This document shows, one piece after another, positions 19,980 through 29,802 of a DNA stretch of 64,000 bases (within the stretch, counting starts at the first letter, position 1; the number at the start of each line of letters is the position of its first letter). The notes beneath the pieces were generated by a model. That model saw only the letters and a list, made by a program, of their open reading frames with translations. It searched no databases and was not told where the DNA came from. The stretch lies in contig NZ_JARLTC010000029.1 of NCBI RefSeq assembly GCF_029382225.1, forward strand, positions 62,001 through 126,000, written 5' to 3'. The position numbers and the translations under genes are program-made. Source of the stretch: Spongiactinospora sp. TRM90649 (lineage in GTDB: Bacteria > Actinomycetota > Actinomycetes > Streptosporangiales > Streptosporangiaceae).

Positions 19980-20909
19980 GTGCGCCTGGTCTTCGCGGGC
20001 ACCCCGGAAACCGCCGTACCGTCGCTGCGCGCCGTACTGGGGTCCTCCCGGCACGAGGTCGCGGCGGTCGTCACCCGCCCCGACGCCCCGTCGGGCCGGG
20101 GCCGCAGGGTCCATCCCAGCCCGGTCGCCGAGGTGGCCGAGGAGGCGGGCGTCCCTGTGCTGCGCCCGGCCAAGGCGGGCGACCCGGAGTTCCTCGACCG
20201 GCTGCGCGCGATCGCGCCCGACTGCTGCCCGGTCGTGGCCTACGGCGCGCTGCTGCCGCAGTCGGCGCTCGACGTGCCCCGCCTGGGGTGGGTCAACCTG
20301 CACTTCTCGCTGCTGCCCGCCTGGCGCGGGGCGGCTCCGGTGCAGCACTCGGTGCTCAGCGGTGACGAGATCACCGGCGCGGCCACCTTCCAGATCGTCA
20401 AGGAGCTCGACGCGGGCCCGGTGTTCGGGGTGGTGACCGAGGAGGTCAGGCCGTCCGACACCAGCGGCGAGCTGCTGGGCCGCCTCGCCGTCTCGGGGGC
20501 CGAGCTGCTGCTCGCCACCCTCGACGGCATCGAGGACGGCACCGTGCACGCCCGCCCGCAGCCGGCCGAGGGGGTCTCCTACGCCCCTAAGATCAGCGTG
20601 GAGGACGCGCGGGTCGACTGGTCCGCCCCTGCCTTCCGCGTCGATCGCCTGGTGCGCGCCTGCACGCCCGCGCCGGGCGCCTGGACCGAGTTCCGGGGCG
20701 CGCGGGTCAAGCTCGGCCCGGTCGGCGCGGCCCCCGACGTCGCCGGGCTGGGTCCCGGCGAGATCCTGGCCACGAAGTCCCGGGTGGTCGTGGGGACCGC
20801 CGGGCACGCGGTGGAGCTGAGCGAGGTCCAGCCGCAGGGCAAGCGCCCGATGACGGCCGCCGAGTGGGCCAGGGGCGTCCGCGTCACGGGCGACGATCAC
20901 TTCAAGTAG
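19980..20909 (+). CDS. fmt: Methionyl-tRNA formyltransferase
   Basis: A 309-residue enzyme that formylates initiator Met-tRNA using 10-formyltetrahydrofolate. The N-terminal catalytic domain begins [18 protein letters not shown] and carries the folate-site block [17 protein letters not shown] near residues 104-120. The C-terminal OB-fold tRNA-binding domain spans about 205-309 and ends [19 protein letters not shown]. The GTG at 19980 follows the def stop by 4 nt without a separate strong ribosome site, consistent with translational coupling. Confidence 0.96.
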   Translation: MRLVFAGTPETAVPSLRAVLGSSRHEVAAVVTRPDAPSGRGRRVHPSPVAEVAEEAGVPVLRPAKAGDPEFLDRLRAIAPDCCPVVAYGALLPQSALDVPRLGWVNLHFSLLPAWRGAAPVQHSVLSGDEITGAATFQIVKELDAGPVFGVVTEEVRPSDTSGELLGRLAVSGAELLLATLDGIEDGTVHARPQPAEGVSYAPKISVEDARVDWSAPAFRVDRLVRACTPAPGAWTEFRGARVKLGPVGAAPDVAGLGPGEILATKSRVVVGTAGHAVELSEVQPQGKRPMTAAEWARGVRVTGDDHFK

Positions 20910-20950
20910 CGGCACTTTCAGGCAGCGGTACTTTCGAACAGCGGCACCGC
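20908..20950 (+). repeat. Three imperfect repeats at exact 16-bp steps between fmt and rsmB
   Basis: AGCGGCACTTTC (20908), AGCGGTACTTTC (20924) and AGCGGCACCGC (20940) occur at a strict 16-bp period, starting on the last bases of fmt and running into the 69-nt gap before rsmB. Their role is unknown; a protein site or slippage product are both possible. Confidence 0.5.
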
Positions 20951-20978
20951 GGGCAACGGTGGTCGGGTAAGGACGGGA

Positions 20979-22427
20979 ATGGCGCAGCGAGGGGGCCGGC
21001 GAGGACGCGACGGCGGGGCGGGCCGGCCGCGAAGGCCGTCGGGGCCGGGCAGACCGGTCCGTGACGAGGCCCGCAACGCCGCCTACGACGTGCTGCGCGC
21101 CGTCGACGAACGCGACGCCTACGCGAACCTGATGATGCCACGCCTGCTCCACGACCGCGGCCTGGCCGGGCGCGACGCCGCGCTGGCCACCGAGCTGGCC
21201 TACGGTACGCTGCGCGGCCTCGGCGCCTACGACGAGATCATCGCGGCCTGCAGCGACCGGCCGCCCGAGGAGATCGACCCGCCGCTGCTCGACGCCGTCC
21301 GGATCGGCGTCCACCAGTTGCTGCGCACCCGCGTTCCCCCGCACGCCGCCGTGGGCACGACGGTCGACCTCGTGCGCCTGCGCGTCGGGGCCGGGCCGTC
21401 CCGCTACGCCAACGCGGTGCTCCGCAAGGTGTCCACCCGCACGCTCCCGGAGTGGCTGGAGATCGTCGCCCCCGGCCGCGACGACGATCCGGTGGGGCAC
21501 CTGGCGGTCTCCCACAGCCATCCCCGGTGGATCGTCTCCGCACTGCGCGACGCGCTCGAAGCGGGCGAGGCCGCAGAGAAGTGGGACGACGCCGTCTGGG
21601 AGGAGACCGGGGCGCTGCTGCGGGCCGACAACGAGCGGCCCAGGGTCACGCTGGTCGCCAGGCCCGGCCGGGCGACGGTGGAGGAACTGGCCGATCACGG
21701 TGCCGAGCCCGCCGTCTACTCCCCCTACGGCGCCTACCTGCCGGAGGGCGACCCCGCCTCGATCCCGGCGGTCGCCGAGGGGCGCGCCGCCGTCCAGGAC
21801 GAGGCCAGCCAGCTCGTCGCGCTGGCGCTGACGCGTGTGCCGGTCACCGGCTCCGATGGGCGCTGGCTCGACATGTGCGCGGGCCCCGGCGGCAAGGCCG
21901 GGCTGCTCGACGCCCTCGCCGCCGGTTCCGGCGGGCGGCTGGTGGCCGCCGACGCGCAGCCGCACCGGGCCCGCCTGGCCCGGCAGGCCGTTCGGGAGGC
22001 CGGGGTGATCGTCGCCGACGGCACGCGGCCCTCCTGGCGGCCGGGTGCGTTCGACCGGGTGCTGCTGGACGCCCCCTGCACGGGGCTGGGCGCGCTGCGG
22101 CGGCGGCCGGAGGCTCGCTGGCGGCGGGCGCCCGAGAGCCTGCCGGAGCTGGTCGACCTGCAACGCGAGCTGCTCGCCTCGGCCCTCGACTCGGTCCGCC
22201 CGGGCGGCGTGGTGGCCTACGTCACCTGCTCGCCGCACCTGGCCGAGACGCGCGACGTGGTGGAGACCGTCCTCGCGGGCAGAGACGACGCCGAGCCGCT
22301 CGCGGCCCCGTCGTTCCTGCCGGAGGTCACCGGCCTCGGCGACGGGCCGTACGCCCGGTTCTGGCCGCACCGGCACGGCACCGACGCGATGTTCCTGGCC
22401 CTGTTGCGCCGCCGCGACCCGGGCTGA
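20979..22427 (+). CDS. rsmB: 16S rRNA (cytosine-967-C5)-methyltransferase
   Basis: A 482-residue RsmB/Sun-type enzyme. After a basic Gly/Arg-rich leader (1-25), a NusB-like RNA-binding domain spans about 28-165 (RNAAYDVLRAVDERDAYAN). The Rossmann methyltransferase domain runs from about 250, with the SAM site DMCAGPGGKAG (about 297-307), DAPCTGLGALRRRPEARW holding one conserved Cys, and VTCSPHLAET holding the second. The family uses S-adenosylmethionine to methylate C967 of 16S rRNA. The ATG at 20979 is preceded by a GGACGGGA-like site. A TetR gene begins 2 nt after the stop. Confidence 0.95.
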   Translation: MAQRGGRRGRDGGAGRPRRPSGPGRPVRDEARNAAYDVLRAVDERDAYANLMMPRLLHDRGLAGRDAALATELAYGTLRGLGAYDEIIAACSDRPPEEIDPPLLDAVRIGVHQLLRTRVPPHAAVGTTVDLVRLRVGAGPSRYANAVLRKVSTRTLPEWLEIVAPGRDDDPVGHLAVSHSHPRWIVSALRDALEAGEAAEKWDDAVWEETGALLRADNERPRVTLVARPGRATVEELADHGAEPAVYSPYGAYLPEGDPASIPAVAEGRAAVQDEASQLVALALTRVPVTGSDGRWLDMCAGPGGKAGLLDALAAGSGGRLVAADAQPHRARLARQAVREAGVIVADGTRPSWRPGAFDRVLLDAPCTGLGALRRRPEARWRRAPESLPELVDLQRELLASALDSVRPGGVVAYVTCSPHLAETRDVVETVLAGRDDAEPLAAPSFLPEVTGLGDGPYARFWPHRHGTDAMFLALLRRRDPG

Positions 22428-22429
22428 GC

Positions 22430-23023
22430 ATGCCGGGGCGCCCCAGGAGCATCAGCGACGAGCGCCTGATGGCGGCGCTGGCCGTGGCCATCGGCAGGGT
22501 CGGCCCCGCCCGGCTGACGCTCGCCGACGTCGCGGCGGAGGCGGGTGTCTCCACGGGCATGCTGGTGCGGCGGCACGGCACCAAACGGGGGCTGCTGCTG
22601 GCGTTCCTGCGCCACGGCCGTGAGCACGGCATGCCGGCCAGGCGCATGCGCGAGGTCTTCGAGGCGGCGGCCGACCCGGTCGAGGGGCTGATCGGCGCGG
22701 TGATCGACGGCGCGGGCGCCGGCCTGCCGCCCGCCGAGTTCGCCAACCACCTGGCGTTCCTCAACCTGGAGCTGGCCGACGACGAGTTCCGCGGGCTGCT
22801 GGCCGAGTTCGACGACGCCGTCCGCGCCGAGCTCGCCTCGTTCATCGCCGAGGCGGTCGCGGGCGGCTTCCTGGTGGTCGCCGACGTCGACGCGCTGGCC
22901 GCGGCGGTCAACTCGCTGCGCAACGGCACCCAGATCACCTGGGCGACGACCCGGCGCACCACCCTGGCCGCCGCCATGCGCCGCGACCTGACGACGCTGC
23001 TCGCGCCCTACCGGACGGCCTGA
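22430..23023 (+). CDS. TetR-family transcriptional regulator
   Basis: A 197-residue regulator. The N-terminal DNA-binding helices are [19 protein letters not shown] followed by [18 protein letters not shown] (about residues 24-60). The rest is an all-helical ligand-binding domain without an identifiable ligand, ending in a TetR_C-like block ([13 protein letters not shown]). The ATG at 22430 is only 2 nt after the rsmB stop, so the regulator is probably expressed with rsmB. No obvious palindromic operator is seen nearby. The PAP2 gene after it has its own promoter, and the regulated target cannot be told. Confidence 0.88.
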   Translation: MPGRPRSISDERLMAALAVAIGRVGPARLTLADVAAEAGVSTGMLVRRHGTKRGLLLAFLRHGREHGMPARRMREVFEAAADPVEGLIGAVIDGAGAGLPPAEFANHLAFLNLELADDEFRGLLAEFDDAVRAELASFIAEAVAGGFLVVADVDALAAAVNSLRNGTQITWATTRRTTLAAAMRRDLTTLLAPYRTA

Positions 23024-23071
23024 GCCCGCGAGCCATGCTTTCCCACCGGCCCCGTTCTCATCCTGCGTGGG

Positions 23072-23077
23072 TACGGT
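23072..23077 (+). promoter_or_regulatory. -10 element (TACGGT) of a probably leaderless transcript
   Basis: TACGGT matches TANNNT and ends 6 nt before the ATG at 23084 of the PAP2 gene. No ribosome site lies in front of that ATG. Confidence 0.5.
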
Positions 23078-23083
23078 GGTCGG

Positions 23084-24067
23084 ATGGGCGTGGACCTGTT
23101 CGACGAGCTGCACCGGGCCGAGATCGGGCCGATCCTCGCGGTGCAGGAGCTGCCCGGCTGGCTCGCGCCGATCATGTGGGCGGCCTCCGCGGTCGGCACC
23201 GACGGCGCGGTGCTGGCCCTGCTGGCCACGCTGTACTGGTGCGTCAGCCCGCGGATGGGCATCAGGCTCGCCGTGCTGGTGCTGCTCTCGGCCGGGTTGA
23301 ACGCGGTGGCCAAACTGGTCTTCCACGCCCCGCGCCCGGCGTGGATCGACGCGCGGGTGTGGGTCGGGTCGGGGGAGGGGTCCTTCGGCCTGCCGTCCGG
23401 GCACGCGCAGACCTCGGTGCTGGCCTGCGGGGCGTTCGCCTCGCTGGTCCGCCGCCCTGCGGTGTGGTGGGCGGCGGGCGTGGTGGCCGCCCTGATCTCC
23501 TTCTCCCGCGTCTACCTGGGCCTCCACTTCATCTCCGACGTGGTCGCCGGGGCGCTGATCGGCGCGCTGCTGCTGGTCCTGTACCTGCGGTACGGCGACC
23601 GCCTGGCCGACCGCTGGCGCCTGCTGCCGCTGCCCGCCCAGATCCTGCTGTCGGCGGTCGTGGCCGCCGCCCTGCTGGTCCTGGGAGTGCTGGCCGACGC
23701 CCTCTGGCAGGGTTGGTCGCTGCCATCCGCCTGGAGCGGGGGCGGCGCCCGCGACCCCGCCGGGCTCGACCGGGTCATCGTCATGTCCGGGGCGCTGTTC
23801 GGCACCCTGGCCGGGGCGTCGGTGATGCGCGAGCTGGGCTGGTTCTCCGCCTCCGGCGGGGTGGGCGTGCGGGTGCTGCGCTGGCTGCTCGGCATGGCGG
23901 GCGCGGTCGCGCTGTGGGCGCTGTGCGGGGGGCTCGGCGACTCGATGGCGGCGGGGGTGCTCCGCTACACCGTCGTGGCGGCGTGGGCCGTGCTCGGCGC
24001 GCCGCTGGCGTTCGCCCGGCTCGGGCTGGTGCAGGCGCGTGCCACGAGCGGGCGGCGGGCCCCGTAG
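23084..24067 (+). CDS. PAP2-family membrane phosphatase
   Basis: A 327-residue integral membrane protein with several hydrophobic helices. The phosphatidate-phosphatase-2 catalytic motifs are complete and in order: KLVFHAPRP (motif 1, about 80-88), PSGH (motif 2, near 105-108) and [13 protein letters not shown] (motif 3, about 146-158). The active site would face outside, and substrates in the family are lipid phosphates or isoprenyl diphosphates such as undecaprenyl diphosphate. The C-terminal third has additional membrane segments not needed for catalysis. The specific substrate is not shown by sequence. Confidence 0.9.
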   Translation: MGVDLFDELHRAEIGPILAVQELPGWLAPIMWAASAVGTDGAVLALLATLYWCVSPRMGIRLAVLVLLSAGLNAVAKLVFHAPRPAWIDARVWVGSGEGSFGLPSGHAQTSVLACGAFASLVRRPAVWWAAGVVAALISFSRVYLGLHFISDVVAGALIGALLLVLYLRYGDRLADRWRLLPLPAQILLSAVVAAALLVLGVLADALWQGWSLPSAWSGGGARDPAGLDRVIVMSGALFGTLAGASVMRELGWFSASGGVGVRVLRWLLGMAGAVALWALCGGLGDSMAAGVLRYTVVAAWAVLGAPLAFARLGLVQARATSGRRAP

Positions 24068-24089
24068 CCGGGTGGTCCTCCGGGGCCAA

Positions 24090-24095
24090 TAGACT
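24090..24095 (+). promoter_or_regulatory. Candidate -10 element (TAGACT) for rpe
   Basis: TAGACT lies 10 nt before the rpe ATG, so the transcript would have a leader of only about 4 nt. No Shine-Dalgarno sequence is present. Confidence 0.45.
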
Positions 24096-24105
24096 TTCGG
24101 CCATC

Positions 24106-24771
24106 ATGGCCGTACAGATCTCGCCCAGCATCCTGTCCGCCGACTTCTCCCGGCTCGCCGACGAGGCCGCCGCCGTGTCCAACGCGGACTGGCTACACGT
24201 CGACGTGATGGACAATCACTTCGTGCCCAACCTCACCCTGGGCCTGCCCGTGGTGGAGTCCCTGCTCAAGGCCACCTCCACCCCGATCGACTGCCACCTC
24301 ATGATCGAGGACCCGGACCGCTGGGCCCCCGCCTACGCCGAGGCCGGGGCGGGCAGCGTGACGGTGCACATCGAGGCCGCCAAGGCCCCGGTGCGCACGC
24401 TCCGCCAGATCCGCTCGGCGGGTGCGCGCGCGGGGCTGGCGCTCAACCCGGCCACCGCCGTCGAGCCGTACGAAGACCTGCTCGGCGAGATCGACATGCT
24501 GCTGCTGATGACGGTCGAGCCCGGCTTCGGCGGGCAGCGCTTCCTCGACGTGGTGCTGCCCAAGGTCCGCAGGTCGCGCGACCTGATCGCGGCGCACGGC
24601 GGCCAGGTGTGGCTCCAGGTGGACGGCGGGGTGTCCGCGGAGACCATCGAGCGCTGCGCCGAGGCGGGGGCCGACGTCTTCGTGGCGGGCAGCGCCGTCT
24701 ACGGGGCCGACGACCCGGCCAAAGCCGTGGACGCGCTGCGGTCCCTGGCCGAGGGCGCGTCCGCTAGCTGA
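24106..24771 (+). CDS. rpe: Ribulose-phosphate 3-epimerase
   Basis: A 221-residue TIM-barrel enzyme interconverting ribulose 5-phosphate and xylulose 5-phosphate in the pentose phosphate pathway. It starts [17 protein letters not shown]. Metal-ligand regions are [18 protein letters not shown] and CHLMI; the phosphate-binding end contains [17 protein letters not shown] and GSAVYG. The ATG at 24106 is chosen because it gives the family N-terminus. The last 8 nt overlap the 3' end of the convergent importer gene. The neighbouring downstream rib operon uses its product, ribulose 5-phosphate, as a precursor (RibBA). Confidence 0.96.
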   Translation: MAVQISPSILSADFSRLADEAAAVSNADWLHVDVMDNHFVPNLTLGLPVVESLLKATSTPIDCHLMIEDPDRWAPAYAEAGAGSVTVHIEAAKAPVRTLRQIRSAGARAGLALNPATAVEPYEDLLGEIDMLLLMTVEPGFGGQRFLDVVLPKVRRSRDLIAAHGGQVWLQVDGGVSAETIERCAEAGADVFVAGSAVYGADDPAKAVDALRSLAEGASAS

Positions 24772-25795
24772 GCGCCGGGTCCAGCACCACGTCCTCGCCC
24801 CGCGTAAAGGGCCGTTCTGGGAAGTGGCAGGCGGTGAGGTGCTCCTCGCCGCCGCCTTCCACCCGCGTCAGCGGCGGCTCCTCCGTGGCGCACCTGTCCT
24901 GGGCCTTCCAGCAGCGGGTGCGGAACCGGCAGCCGGACGGCGGGTCGATCGGCGACGGCACGTCCCCGGCCAGCCTGATCCGCTCCCTCGGCGGCGCGTC
25001 CAGCTCCGCCTCCGGCACGGCCGACAGCAGCGCGTGCGTGTACGGGTGGCGGGGCCGCTCATACAGAGACTCCCGGTCGCCGATCTCGACGATCTTCCCG
25101 AGGTACATCACCGCGACCCGCTCGGAGAAATGCCGCACCACCGCGAGGTCGTGCGCGATGAACAGGAACGCGATGCCCAGCTCCCGCTGCAGCCGCTGGA
25201 GCAGATTGACCACCTGCGCCTGGATCGAGACGTCCAGCGCCGACACCGGCTCGTCGGCGATGATCAGCCTGGGCTGCAGGGCCAGTGCGCGGGCCACCCC
25301 GATACGCTGCCGCTGACCGCCGGAGAACTCGTGCGGGAACCGGTTGTAGTGCTCGGGGTTCAGCCCGACGATCTCCAGCAGCTCGCGCACCCTGCGGTCG
25401 CGCCCGCCGGGAGGGTCGATGCCGTTGATCTCCATCGGGCCCCGGATGATCCCGCCCACCGTGTGCCGGGGGTTGAGCGAGGAGTAGGGGTCCTGGAAGA
25501 TCATCTGGATCTCCGACCGGATCGGCCGCAGCTCGCGCCGCCCGGCGTGGGTGATGTCCCTGCCCCGGTACCTGATGGTGCCCGAGGTGGGCTCCAGCAG
25601 GCGCGCGGCGAGCCGTCCGGTGGTGGACTTGCCGCACCCGGACTCGCCGACCAGGCCCAGGCTCTCCCCGGCGCGCACGGTCAGGTCCACGCCGTCCACC
25701 GCGTGGACCGCGGCGACCTGCCGCCGCACCAGGAGTCCTCCCATCACGGGGAAGTGCTTGGTCAGGCCGGAGATCTCCAGCAGTGTGTCCGTCAC
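24764..25795 (-). CDS. Oligopeptide-type ABC transporter ATP-binding protein (OppF-like)
   Basis: A 343-residue ATPase subunit. Walker A is GESGCGKST (about 55-63), the Q-loop is [13 protein letters not shown], the ABC signature is [14 protein letters not shown], and Walker B is [16 protein letters not shown]-terminal oligopeptide/dipeptide extension holds the cysteine cluster [15 protein letters not shown], which can bind an iron-sulfur cluster in some relatives. The GTG at 25795 overlaps the oppD-like stop as GTGA. This is the last gene of a five-gene import operon; it converges on rpe with an 8-nt overlap and no visible terminator between them. Confidence 0.94.
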   Translation of the reverse strand: MTDTLLEISGLTKHFPVMGGLLVRRQVAAVHAVDGVDLTVRAGESLGLVGESGCGKSTTGRLAARLLEPTSGTIRYRGRDITHAGRRELRPIRSEIQMIFQDPYSSLNPRHTVGGIIRGPMEINGIDPPGGRDRRVRELLEIVGLNPEHYNRFPHEFSGGQRQRIGVARALALQPRLIIADEPVSALDVSIQAQVVNLLQRLQRELGIAFLFIAHDLAVVRHFSERVAVMYLGKIVEIGDRESLYERPRHPYTHALLSAVPEAELDAPPRERIRLAGDVPSPIDPPSGCRFRTRCWKAQDRCATEEPPLTRVEGGGEEHLTACHFPERPFTRGEDVVLDPALS

Positions 25796-26814
25796 AGGTG
25801 TTCCTTGACCTTGTGGAGGAAGATGTCGCTCTTCTGGGCCGGGGTCAGGTAGCAGGCGTCGCCGTGGCCGCGGTGGGGGGACAGCTCGGGGCGTTCGTGC
25901 CGGCACAGTTCGGGGCCCGCCAGGGCGACGTGGTCGCAGCGGGGGTGGAAGGGGCAGCCGGGCGGCACGTTGATCAGGCTGGGCGGCGTGCCGCGCACGG
26001 GCACCAGCGGTACGTCCACCGGCGAGCGCAGCCGTGGCAGCGACGACAGCAGCCCCCAGGTGTAGGGATGCCGGGGGGAGCCCAGGACCTCCCGGACGGT
26101 GCCCCGCTCGACCGCCCGGCCCGCGTACATCACCAGGATCTCGTGCGCGGCGGAGGCGACCACCCCGAGGTCGTGGGTGATCATGATGATCGAGGTGCCG
26201 GTCTGCTCCTGCAGGTCGCGCAGCAGGTCGAGGATCTGGGCCTGCACGGTCACGTCGAGCGCGGTGGTCGGCTCGTCGGCGATCAGCAGGTCGGGGTCGC
26301 AGACCAGGGCCATGGCGATCATAACGCGCTGCCGCATGCCGCCGGAGAACTGGTGCGGGAAGTCGTCCACGCGTCTGGCGGGCTGCGGGATGCCCACCCG
26401 GCCCAGCATCTCCACGGCCCGCGCCCGCGCCGCCGCGCGGCCCGCCCCGGTGTGCTTGGCGTACGTCTCGGCGATCTGCCGCCCGACGGTGTGGTACGGC
26501 GAGAGCGAGGTGAGCGGGTCCTGGAAGATCATCGCGATCTTGTTGCCGCGCAGCCGTTCCAGCTCGTGCCGGTTCGCGCCGATCAGCTCCCTGCCCTCCA
26601 GCAGGATCTCGCCGCTGATGCTGGTGAACGCCGGGTTGTGCAGGCCGAGGATGGCCAGGTTGGTCACCGACTTGCCGGATCCGGACTCGCCGACGATCCC
26701 CAGGGTGGTGCCCTTCTCCACGTCGAAGGAGAGCCCGTCGACCGCGTGGACGAGGCCGTCCTCGGTGGAGAAGTCGATGGTCAGGTCGCGGACCGACAGA
26801 AACGGGGCAGTCAA
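25792..26814 (-). CDS. Oligopeptide-type ABC transporter ATP-binding protein (OppD-like)
   Basis: A 340-residue ATPase subunit forming a heterodimer with the OppF-like protein. Walker A is GESGSGKSV (about 39-47), the Q-loop is [14 protein letters not shown], the signature is [14 protein letters not shown], and Walker B is [14 protein letters not shown]. The C-terminal extension has [10 protein letters not shown]. The start is TTG at 26814 (minus strand), with AGGAG 8 nt upstream. It lies 10 nt from the permease stop. Confidence 0.94.
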   Translation of the reverse strand: MTAPFLSVRDLTIDFSTEDGLVHAVDGLSFDVEKGTTLGIVGESGSGKSVTNLAILGLHNPAFTSISGEILLEGRELIGANRHELERLRGNKIAMIFQDPLTSLSPYHTVGRQIAETYAKHTGAGRAAARARAVEMLGRVGIPQPARRVDDFPHQFSGGMRQRVMIAMALVCDPDLLIADEPTTALDVTVQAQILDLLRDLQEQTGTSIIMITHDLGVVASAAHEILVMYAGRAVERGTVREVLGSPRHPYTWGLLSSLPRLRSPVDVPLVPVRGTPPSLINVPPGCPFHPRCDHVALAGPELCRHERPELSPHRGHGDACYLTPAQKSDIFLHKVKEHL

Positions 26815-26824
26815 CGCAGGGCTC

Positions 26825-27802
26825 CTAGTTAAGCCGGACGCGGGGGTCGATGAAGGCGTAGGCGGCGTCCACGACGATGTTGAACAGCACGATGGCCGTC
26901 GCCGCCACCAGCACCACGCCGAGCAGCATGGGCAGGTCCTGGTTGATCACGGCCTTGATGGACAGCTCGCCGACGCCGTGCAGGCTGAAGGTCTGCTCGG
27001 TGATGATCGCGCCGCCGAGCAGCGTGCCCAGGTCGACGCCGAAGATGGTGATCACCGGCCCCATCGCGCCGCGCCAGGCGAAGCGCAGGAACACCGTCCT
27101 GGCCGCCATGCCCTTGGCCCGCGCGGTGCGCACGTAGTCCTCGCCGAGCTGCTCCACCATGGACGACCGGGTCATCCTGGTGTAGTTGGCGGTGAAGATG
27201 ATCGACAGCACCAGCCAGGGCAGCAGCAGCCCGCTGAACCACTGGAACGGGTTCTCGGTCAGCGGGGTGTAGGTGGGGCGCTCGATGATCTGGAGCTGGT
27301 CCACCAGGATCCAGGTGGCCAGCACGCCGACGAAGTAGATCTGCATCGAGGCGCCGATCAGCGACGCCGAGCTGGCGATCTTGTCGGCCGCGGTGCCCTG
27401 CCGGGCGGCGGCGATCATGCCCATCCCGACGCCGAAGGCCAGGAAGACGACGGCCGCGCCGAAGGTGAGCGACAGCGTGGTGGGGAAGCGGTCCACCAGG
27501 GCCTCGAAGATGGGCTGCTGGTTGACGAACGAGTAGCCCAGGCACGGCGCGTCGCAGCGGCCGTACGTCAGGTCGCGGCCCACGAAGACGCCGACCAGCC
27601 AGTGCCAGTACTGCAGGAAGACCGGTTCGTCGATGCCCAGATTGCGCCGGACCAGCGCGAGGTTCTCCGGCGTGCAGATCCGGCCGCACGCGAACGCGGC
27701 GGGGTCCCTGGGAATCGCGAAGAACAGGAAGTAGGTGACGGCGCTGATGATCAGCAGGATCACCGCTGCGCCGAGGATCCGGCGGATCAGGAATCGGTAC
27801 AT
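26825..27802 (-). CDS. ABC transporter permease (OppB/DppB-like)
   Basis: A 325-residue membrane protein with six predicted helices, the first at about residues 9-30 ([20 protein letters not shown]). The EAA loop that contacts the ATPases is seen at [20 protein letters not shown]. The segment of about 100 residues between helices 1 and 2 is the usual extracytoplasmic loop and contains three cysteines. It is translated after the binding-protein gene, but 165 nt with two large hairpins separate them. The ATG at 27802 has a GGAG site just upstream. Confidence 0.93.
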   Translation of the reverse strand: MYRFLIRRILGAAVILLIISAVTYFLFFAIPRDPAAFACGRICTPENLALVRRNLGIDEPVFLQYWHWLVGVFVGRDLTYGRCDAPCLGYSFVNQQPIFEALVDRFPTTLSLTFGAAVVFLAFGVGMGMIAAARQGTAADKIASSASLIGASMQIYFVGVLATWILVDQLQIIERPTYTPLTENPFQWFSGLLLPWLVLSIIFTANYTRMTRSSMVEQLGEDYVRTARAKGMAARTVFLRFAWRGAMGPVITIFGVDLGTLLGGAIITEQTFSLHGVGELSIKAVINQDLPMLLGVVLVAATAIVLFNIVVDAAYAFIDPRVRLN

Positions 27803-27884
27803 GGAGTCTCCGGTGGGCCCGTGCGGCGGAGGGCTCCGCCCGCCGGGCGTGGGGTTCTCGCGGGACGGGCGCGGGCGCCCGGTT

Positions 27885-27917
27885 CACCCGGTGGGCGGGC
27901 CGCCCGCCCACCGGGTG
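27885..27917 (-). repeat. Perfect 15-bp hairpin in the importer operon
   Basis: The arms 27885-27899 and 27903-27917 are exact reverse complements (CACCCGGTGGGCGGG against CCCGCCCACCGGGTG) with a 3-nt loop. It lies between the binding-protein gene and the downstream permease gene. In transport operons such a structure often protects the abundant upstream mRNA or partly terminates transcription. Confidence 0.7.
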
Positions 27918-27924
27918 TGGAAGG

Positions 27925-27965
27925 GTTCACGCGGCGGACGGGAAGCGCGCCGCCGCCGCGTGAAC
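27925..27965 (-). terminator. Perfect 13-bp hairpin immediately after the binding-protein gene
   Basis: GTTCACGCGGCGG (27925-27937) is the exact reverse complement of CCGCCGCGTGAAC (27953-27965). It starts 2 nt after the stop codon of the binding-protein gene on the minus strand. With the neighbouring 15-bp hairpin it forms a tandem structure likely to reduce expression of the downstream permease and ATPase genes relative to the binding protein. Confidence 0.6.
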
Positions 27966-27967
27966 GG

Positions 27968-29752
27968 TCACGGCTGCTTGACGTAGACGTTGGTCGGGGA
28001 CTGCTGGCCCTGGATCGGGTCGAACCGCACGCCGCCCAGGCCCGAGCCGAAGATCCCGAAGTACGCCTTGTAGCTCTCGGGCACGATCGGGGCCCGCTCC
28101 ATGATCATCTTGTCCAGCGCGGCCCAGGCCTTGCCCGCCTCGGCGGGGTCGGCGATCGCGTTGGCCTTGTCGATGGCCGCGTTCACCTCGGGGTCGTTGA
28201 GGTGGGAGTAGTTGACCTGCTGGTCGGCGATCTTCCGGCCGTCGTAGGTCAGCGAGATCGCGGTCGAGCCGGTCGGCCAGTCCGTCGCCCAGCCGCCCCA
28301 GTACACGTCGTAAGGGTTGTCCACCTTGCCGATGGCGTCGTAGTAGGTGGCGGCGTTAAGCGGCTTGGCGACCACCTTGAAACCGGCCTTCTCCAGCCCG
28401 GTCTTGATCGCCACCGAGATCTTCTCCTGAGCCGGCGTCTGGTTGTAGGCGTAGACGACGGTCGGGTTGGCCTGCCCGGCCTCGGCCAGCAGCTTCTTGG
28501 CCTTCTCGGGGTCGCCCTGCGGCTTGGTGAGCTGGCCGTACAGGTCGAAGGGCTCGTGGCCGAGCACGGTCGGGCTGATGATCGTGCTGGCGTACTTACC
28601 CAGGCCCAGCTCACCACCCTGCAATTGGCGGACCTGCTGCATCGGGAACGCCGTGATGATCGCCTGGCGGACCTTGACGTCCTTCACCCGGGTGGTGTTG
28701 ATGTTGTAGAACGTGGTGAACGGCGTCAGCCCCTGCATGCTGCGCTTCATGACCTCCGGGTCCGCGAGCACCTGCTGGATACGCTCGGTGGCCACCGGGT
28801 TGTGGAAGGTCATCGTGTTCTTGTCCGGGCCGTTGTCCGCGATGAAGCGGTCGGTGGACTGCAGTTGCTGCACCCCGAACTCCATGTGCCACTTGTCCGG
28901 GTAGGCGTTCCTGATCGGATCGGTGGCCGGGTCCCAGTGCTCGTTGCGCTCCAGGTCCATGGACTTGTCGGTGATGTGGCTGACGATCTTGTAGGGGCCG
29001 GAGGAGAACGGCTGCTTGTCGTACTTCTCCTTGGTGTCCTGCTCCTTGGGCACGGCGCCGTAGCCTGTCATCGCCACGGTGAAGTTGAAGTCCGGGTGGA
29101 CGGAGTTCAGGTGGAAGACGATCGTCTTGTCGTCCACCGCCTCGATGGTGTCCAGGTGCTCGCCGTCATACGGGCCGGTGTACTTCTTGCCCTCGGGCAG
29201 CAGCCACTCCTCGGCGTACGCCGGGCCCTCGGGCGTGAACGGCGCGTAGATCCGCTCGAAGGTGTGCTTGATGTCGGCGCTGGTGATCGGCGACCCGTCC
29301 TGCCACTTCAGGTTGTCCTTCAGGGTGAACTTCCAGGTCTTGCCGCCGTCCTCGGTGGTCCCCGAGTCGGTCGCCAGGTCACCGACCAGCTTGATGCCGC
29401 CGTCCGTGGCGATCTTGTACTCGGTGAGCTGCCGGGTGAACAGCTTGGACGCCATGGCGTTGTAGTTCAGCCAGATCCGCGCCGGGTCCAGATGTGAGAA
29501 GTCGTCACGGTCGATCATGTTGACCGTGCCGCCCTTGACCGCGCCGGGCTCCGGGGCCGCCGGGCCGGTGGAGTCCTGTGCGGTGCCCACGCTGATCTTG
29601 CTGATCGCCTGGGCGTCCTGGGACTTGCTCGGCGAAGCGGCCGACTTGGCGGGACCGCCGCCCCCGCCCCCCTGGGCGCACGCGGACAGCGCCAGCGCGC
29701 CGGCGGCCAGCGTCGCGATGGCCGAGGACGCCCGCTTGCGGGAATATCTCAT
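27968..29752 (-). CDS. Extracellular solute-binding lipoprotein, family 5 (oligopeptide type)
   Basis: A 594-residue binding protein. The signal peptide has basic residues MRYSRKR, a hydrophobic stretch and lipobox LSAC with the modified Cys at residue 25. A Gly/Ser/Lys-rich linker follows, then a family-5 domain ([20 protein letters not shown] ... [18 protein letters not shown] ... YVYWGG-like region as [12 protein letters not shown]). It captures a peptide or similar solute outside the membrane for the OppBC permease; the ligand cannot be inferred. The ATG at 29752 has AAGGAAGGAAG in front. Two perfect hairpins follow its stop. Confidence 0.93.
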   Translation of the reverse strand: MRYSRKRASSAIATLAAGALALSACAQGGGGGGPAKSAASPSKSQDAQAISKISVGTAQDSTGPAAPEPGAVKGGTVNMIDRDDFSHLDPARIWLNYNAMASKLFTRQLTEYKIATDGGIKLVGDLATDSGTTEDGGKTWKFTLKDNLKWQDGSPITSADIKHTFERIYAPFTPEGPAYAEEWLLPEGKKYTGPYDGEHLDTIEAVDDKTIVFHLNSVHPDFNFTVAMTGYGAVPKEQDTKEKYDKQPFSSGPYKIVSHITDKSMDLERNEHWDPATDPIRNAYPDKWHMEFGVQQLQSTDRFIADNGPDKNTMTFHNPVATERIQQVLADPEVMKRSMQGLTPFTTFYNINTTRVKDVKVRQAIITAFPMQQVRQLQGGELGLGKYASTIISPTVLGHEPFDLYGQLTKPQGDPEKAKKLLAEAGQANPTVVYAYNQTPAQEKISVAIKTGLEKAGFKVVAKPLNAATYYDAIGKVDNPYDVYWGGWATDWPTGSTAISLTYDGRKIADQQVNYSHLNDPEVNAAIDKANAIADPAEAGKAWAALDKMIMERAPIVPESYKAYFGIFGSGLGGVRFDPIQGQQSPTNVYVKQP

Positions 29753-29802
29753 CTCTTCCTTCCTTACCGGGAGGTCTTGTCGATCAGGTCGTACGGCTCG
29801 GG

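Noticed and set aside
19848-22376. 842-codon open frame on the minus strand
   Set aside because: Antisense to fmt and rsmB; no motif or ribosome site.
26099-29497. 1,132-codon open frame on the + strand across the importer operon
   Set aside because: It is the antisense shadow of oppD-like, permease and binding-protein genes; long anti-frames are expected in high-GC DNA. The minus strand has complete domain motifs and ribosome sites.
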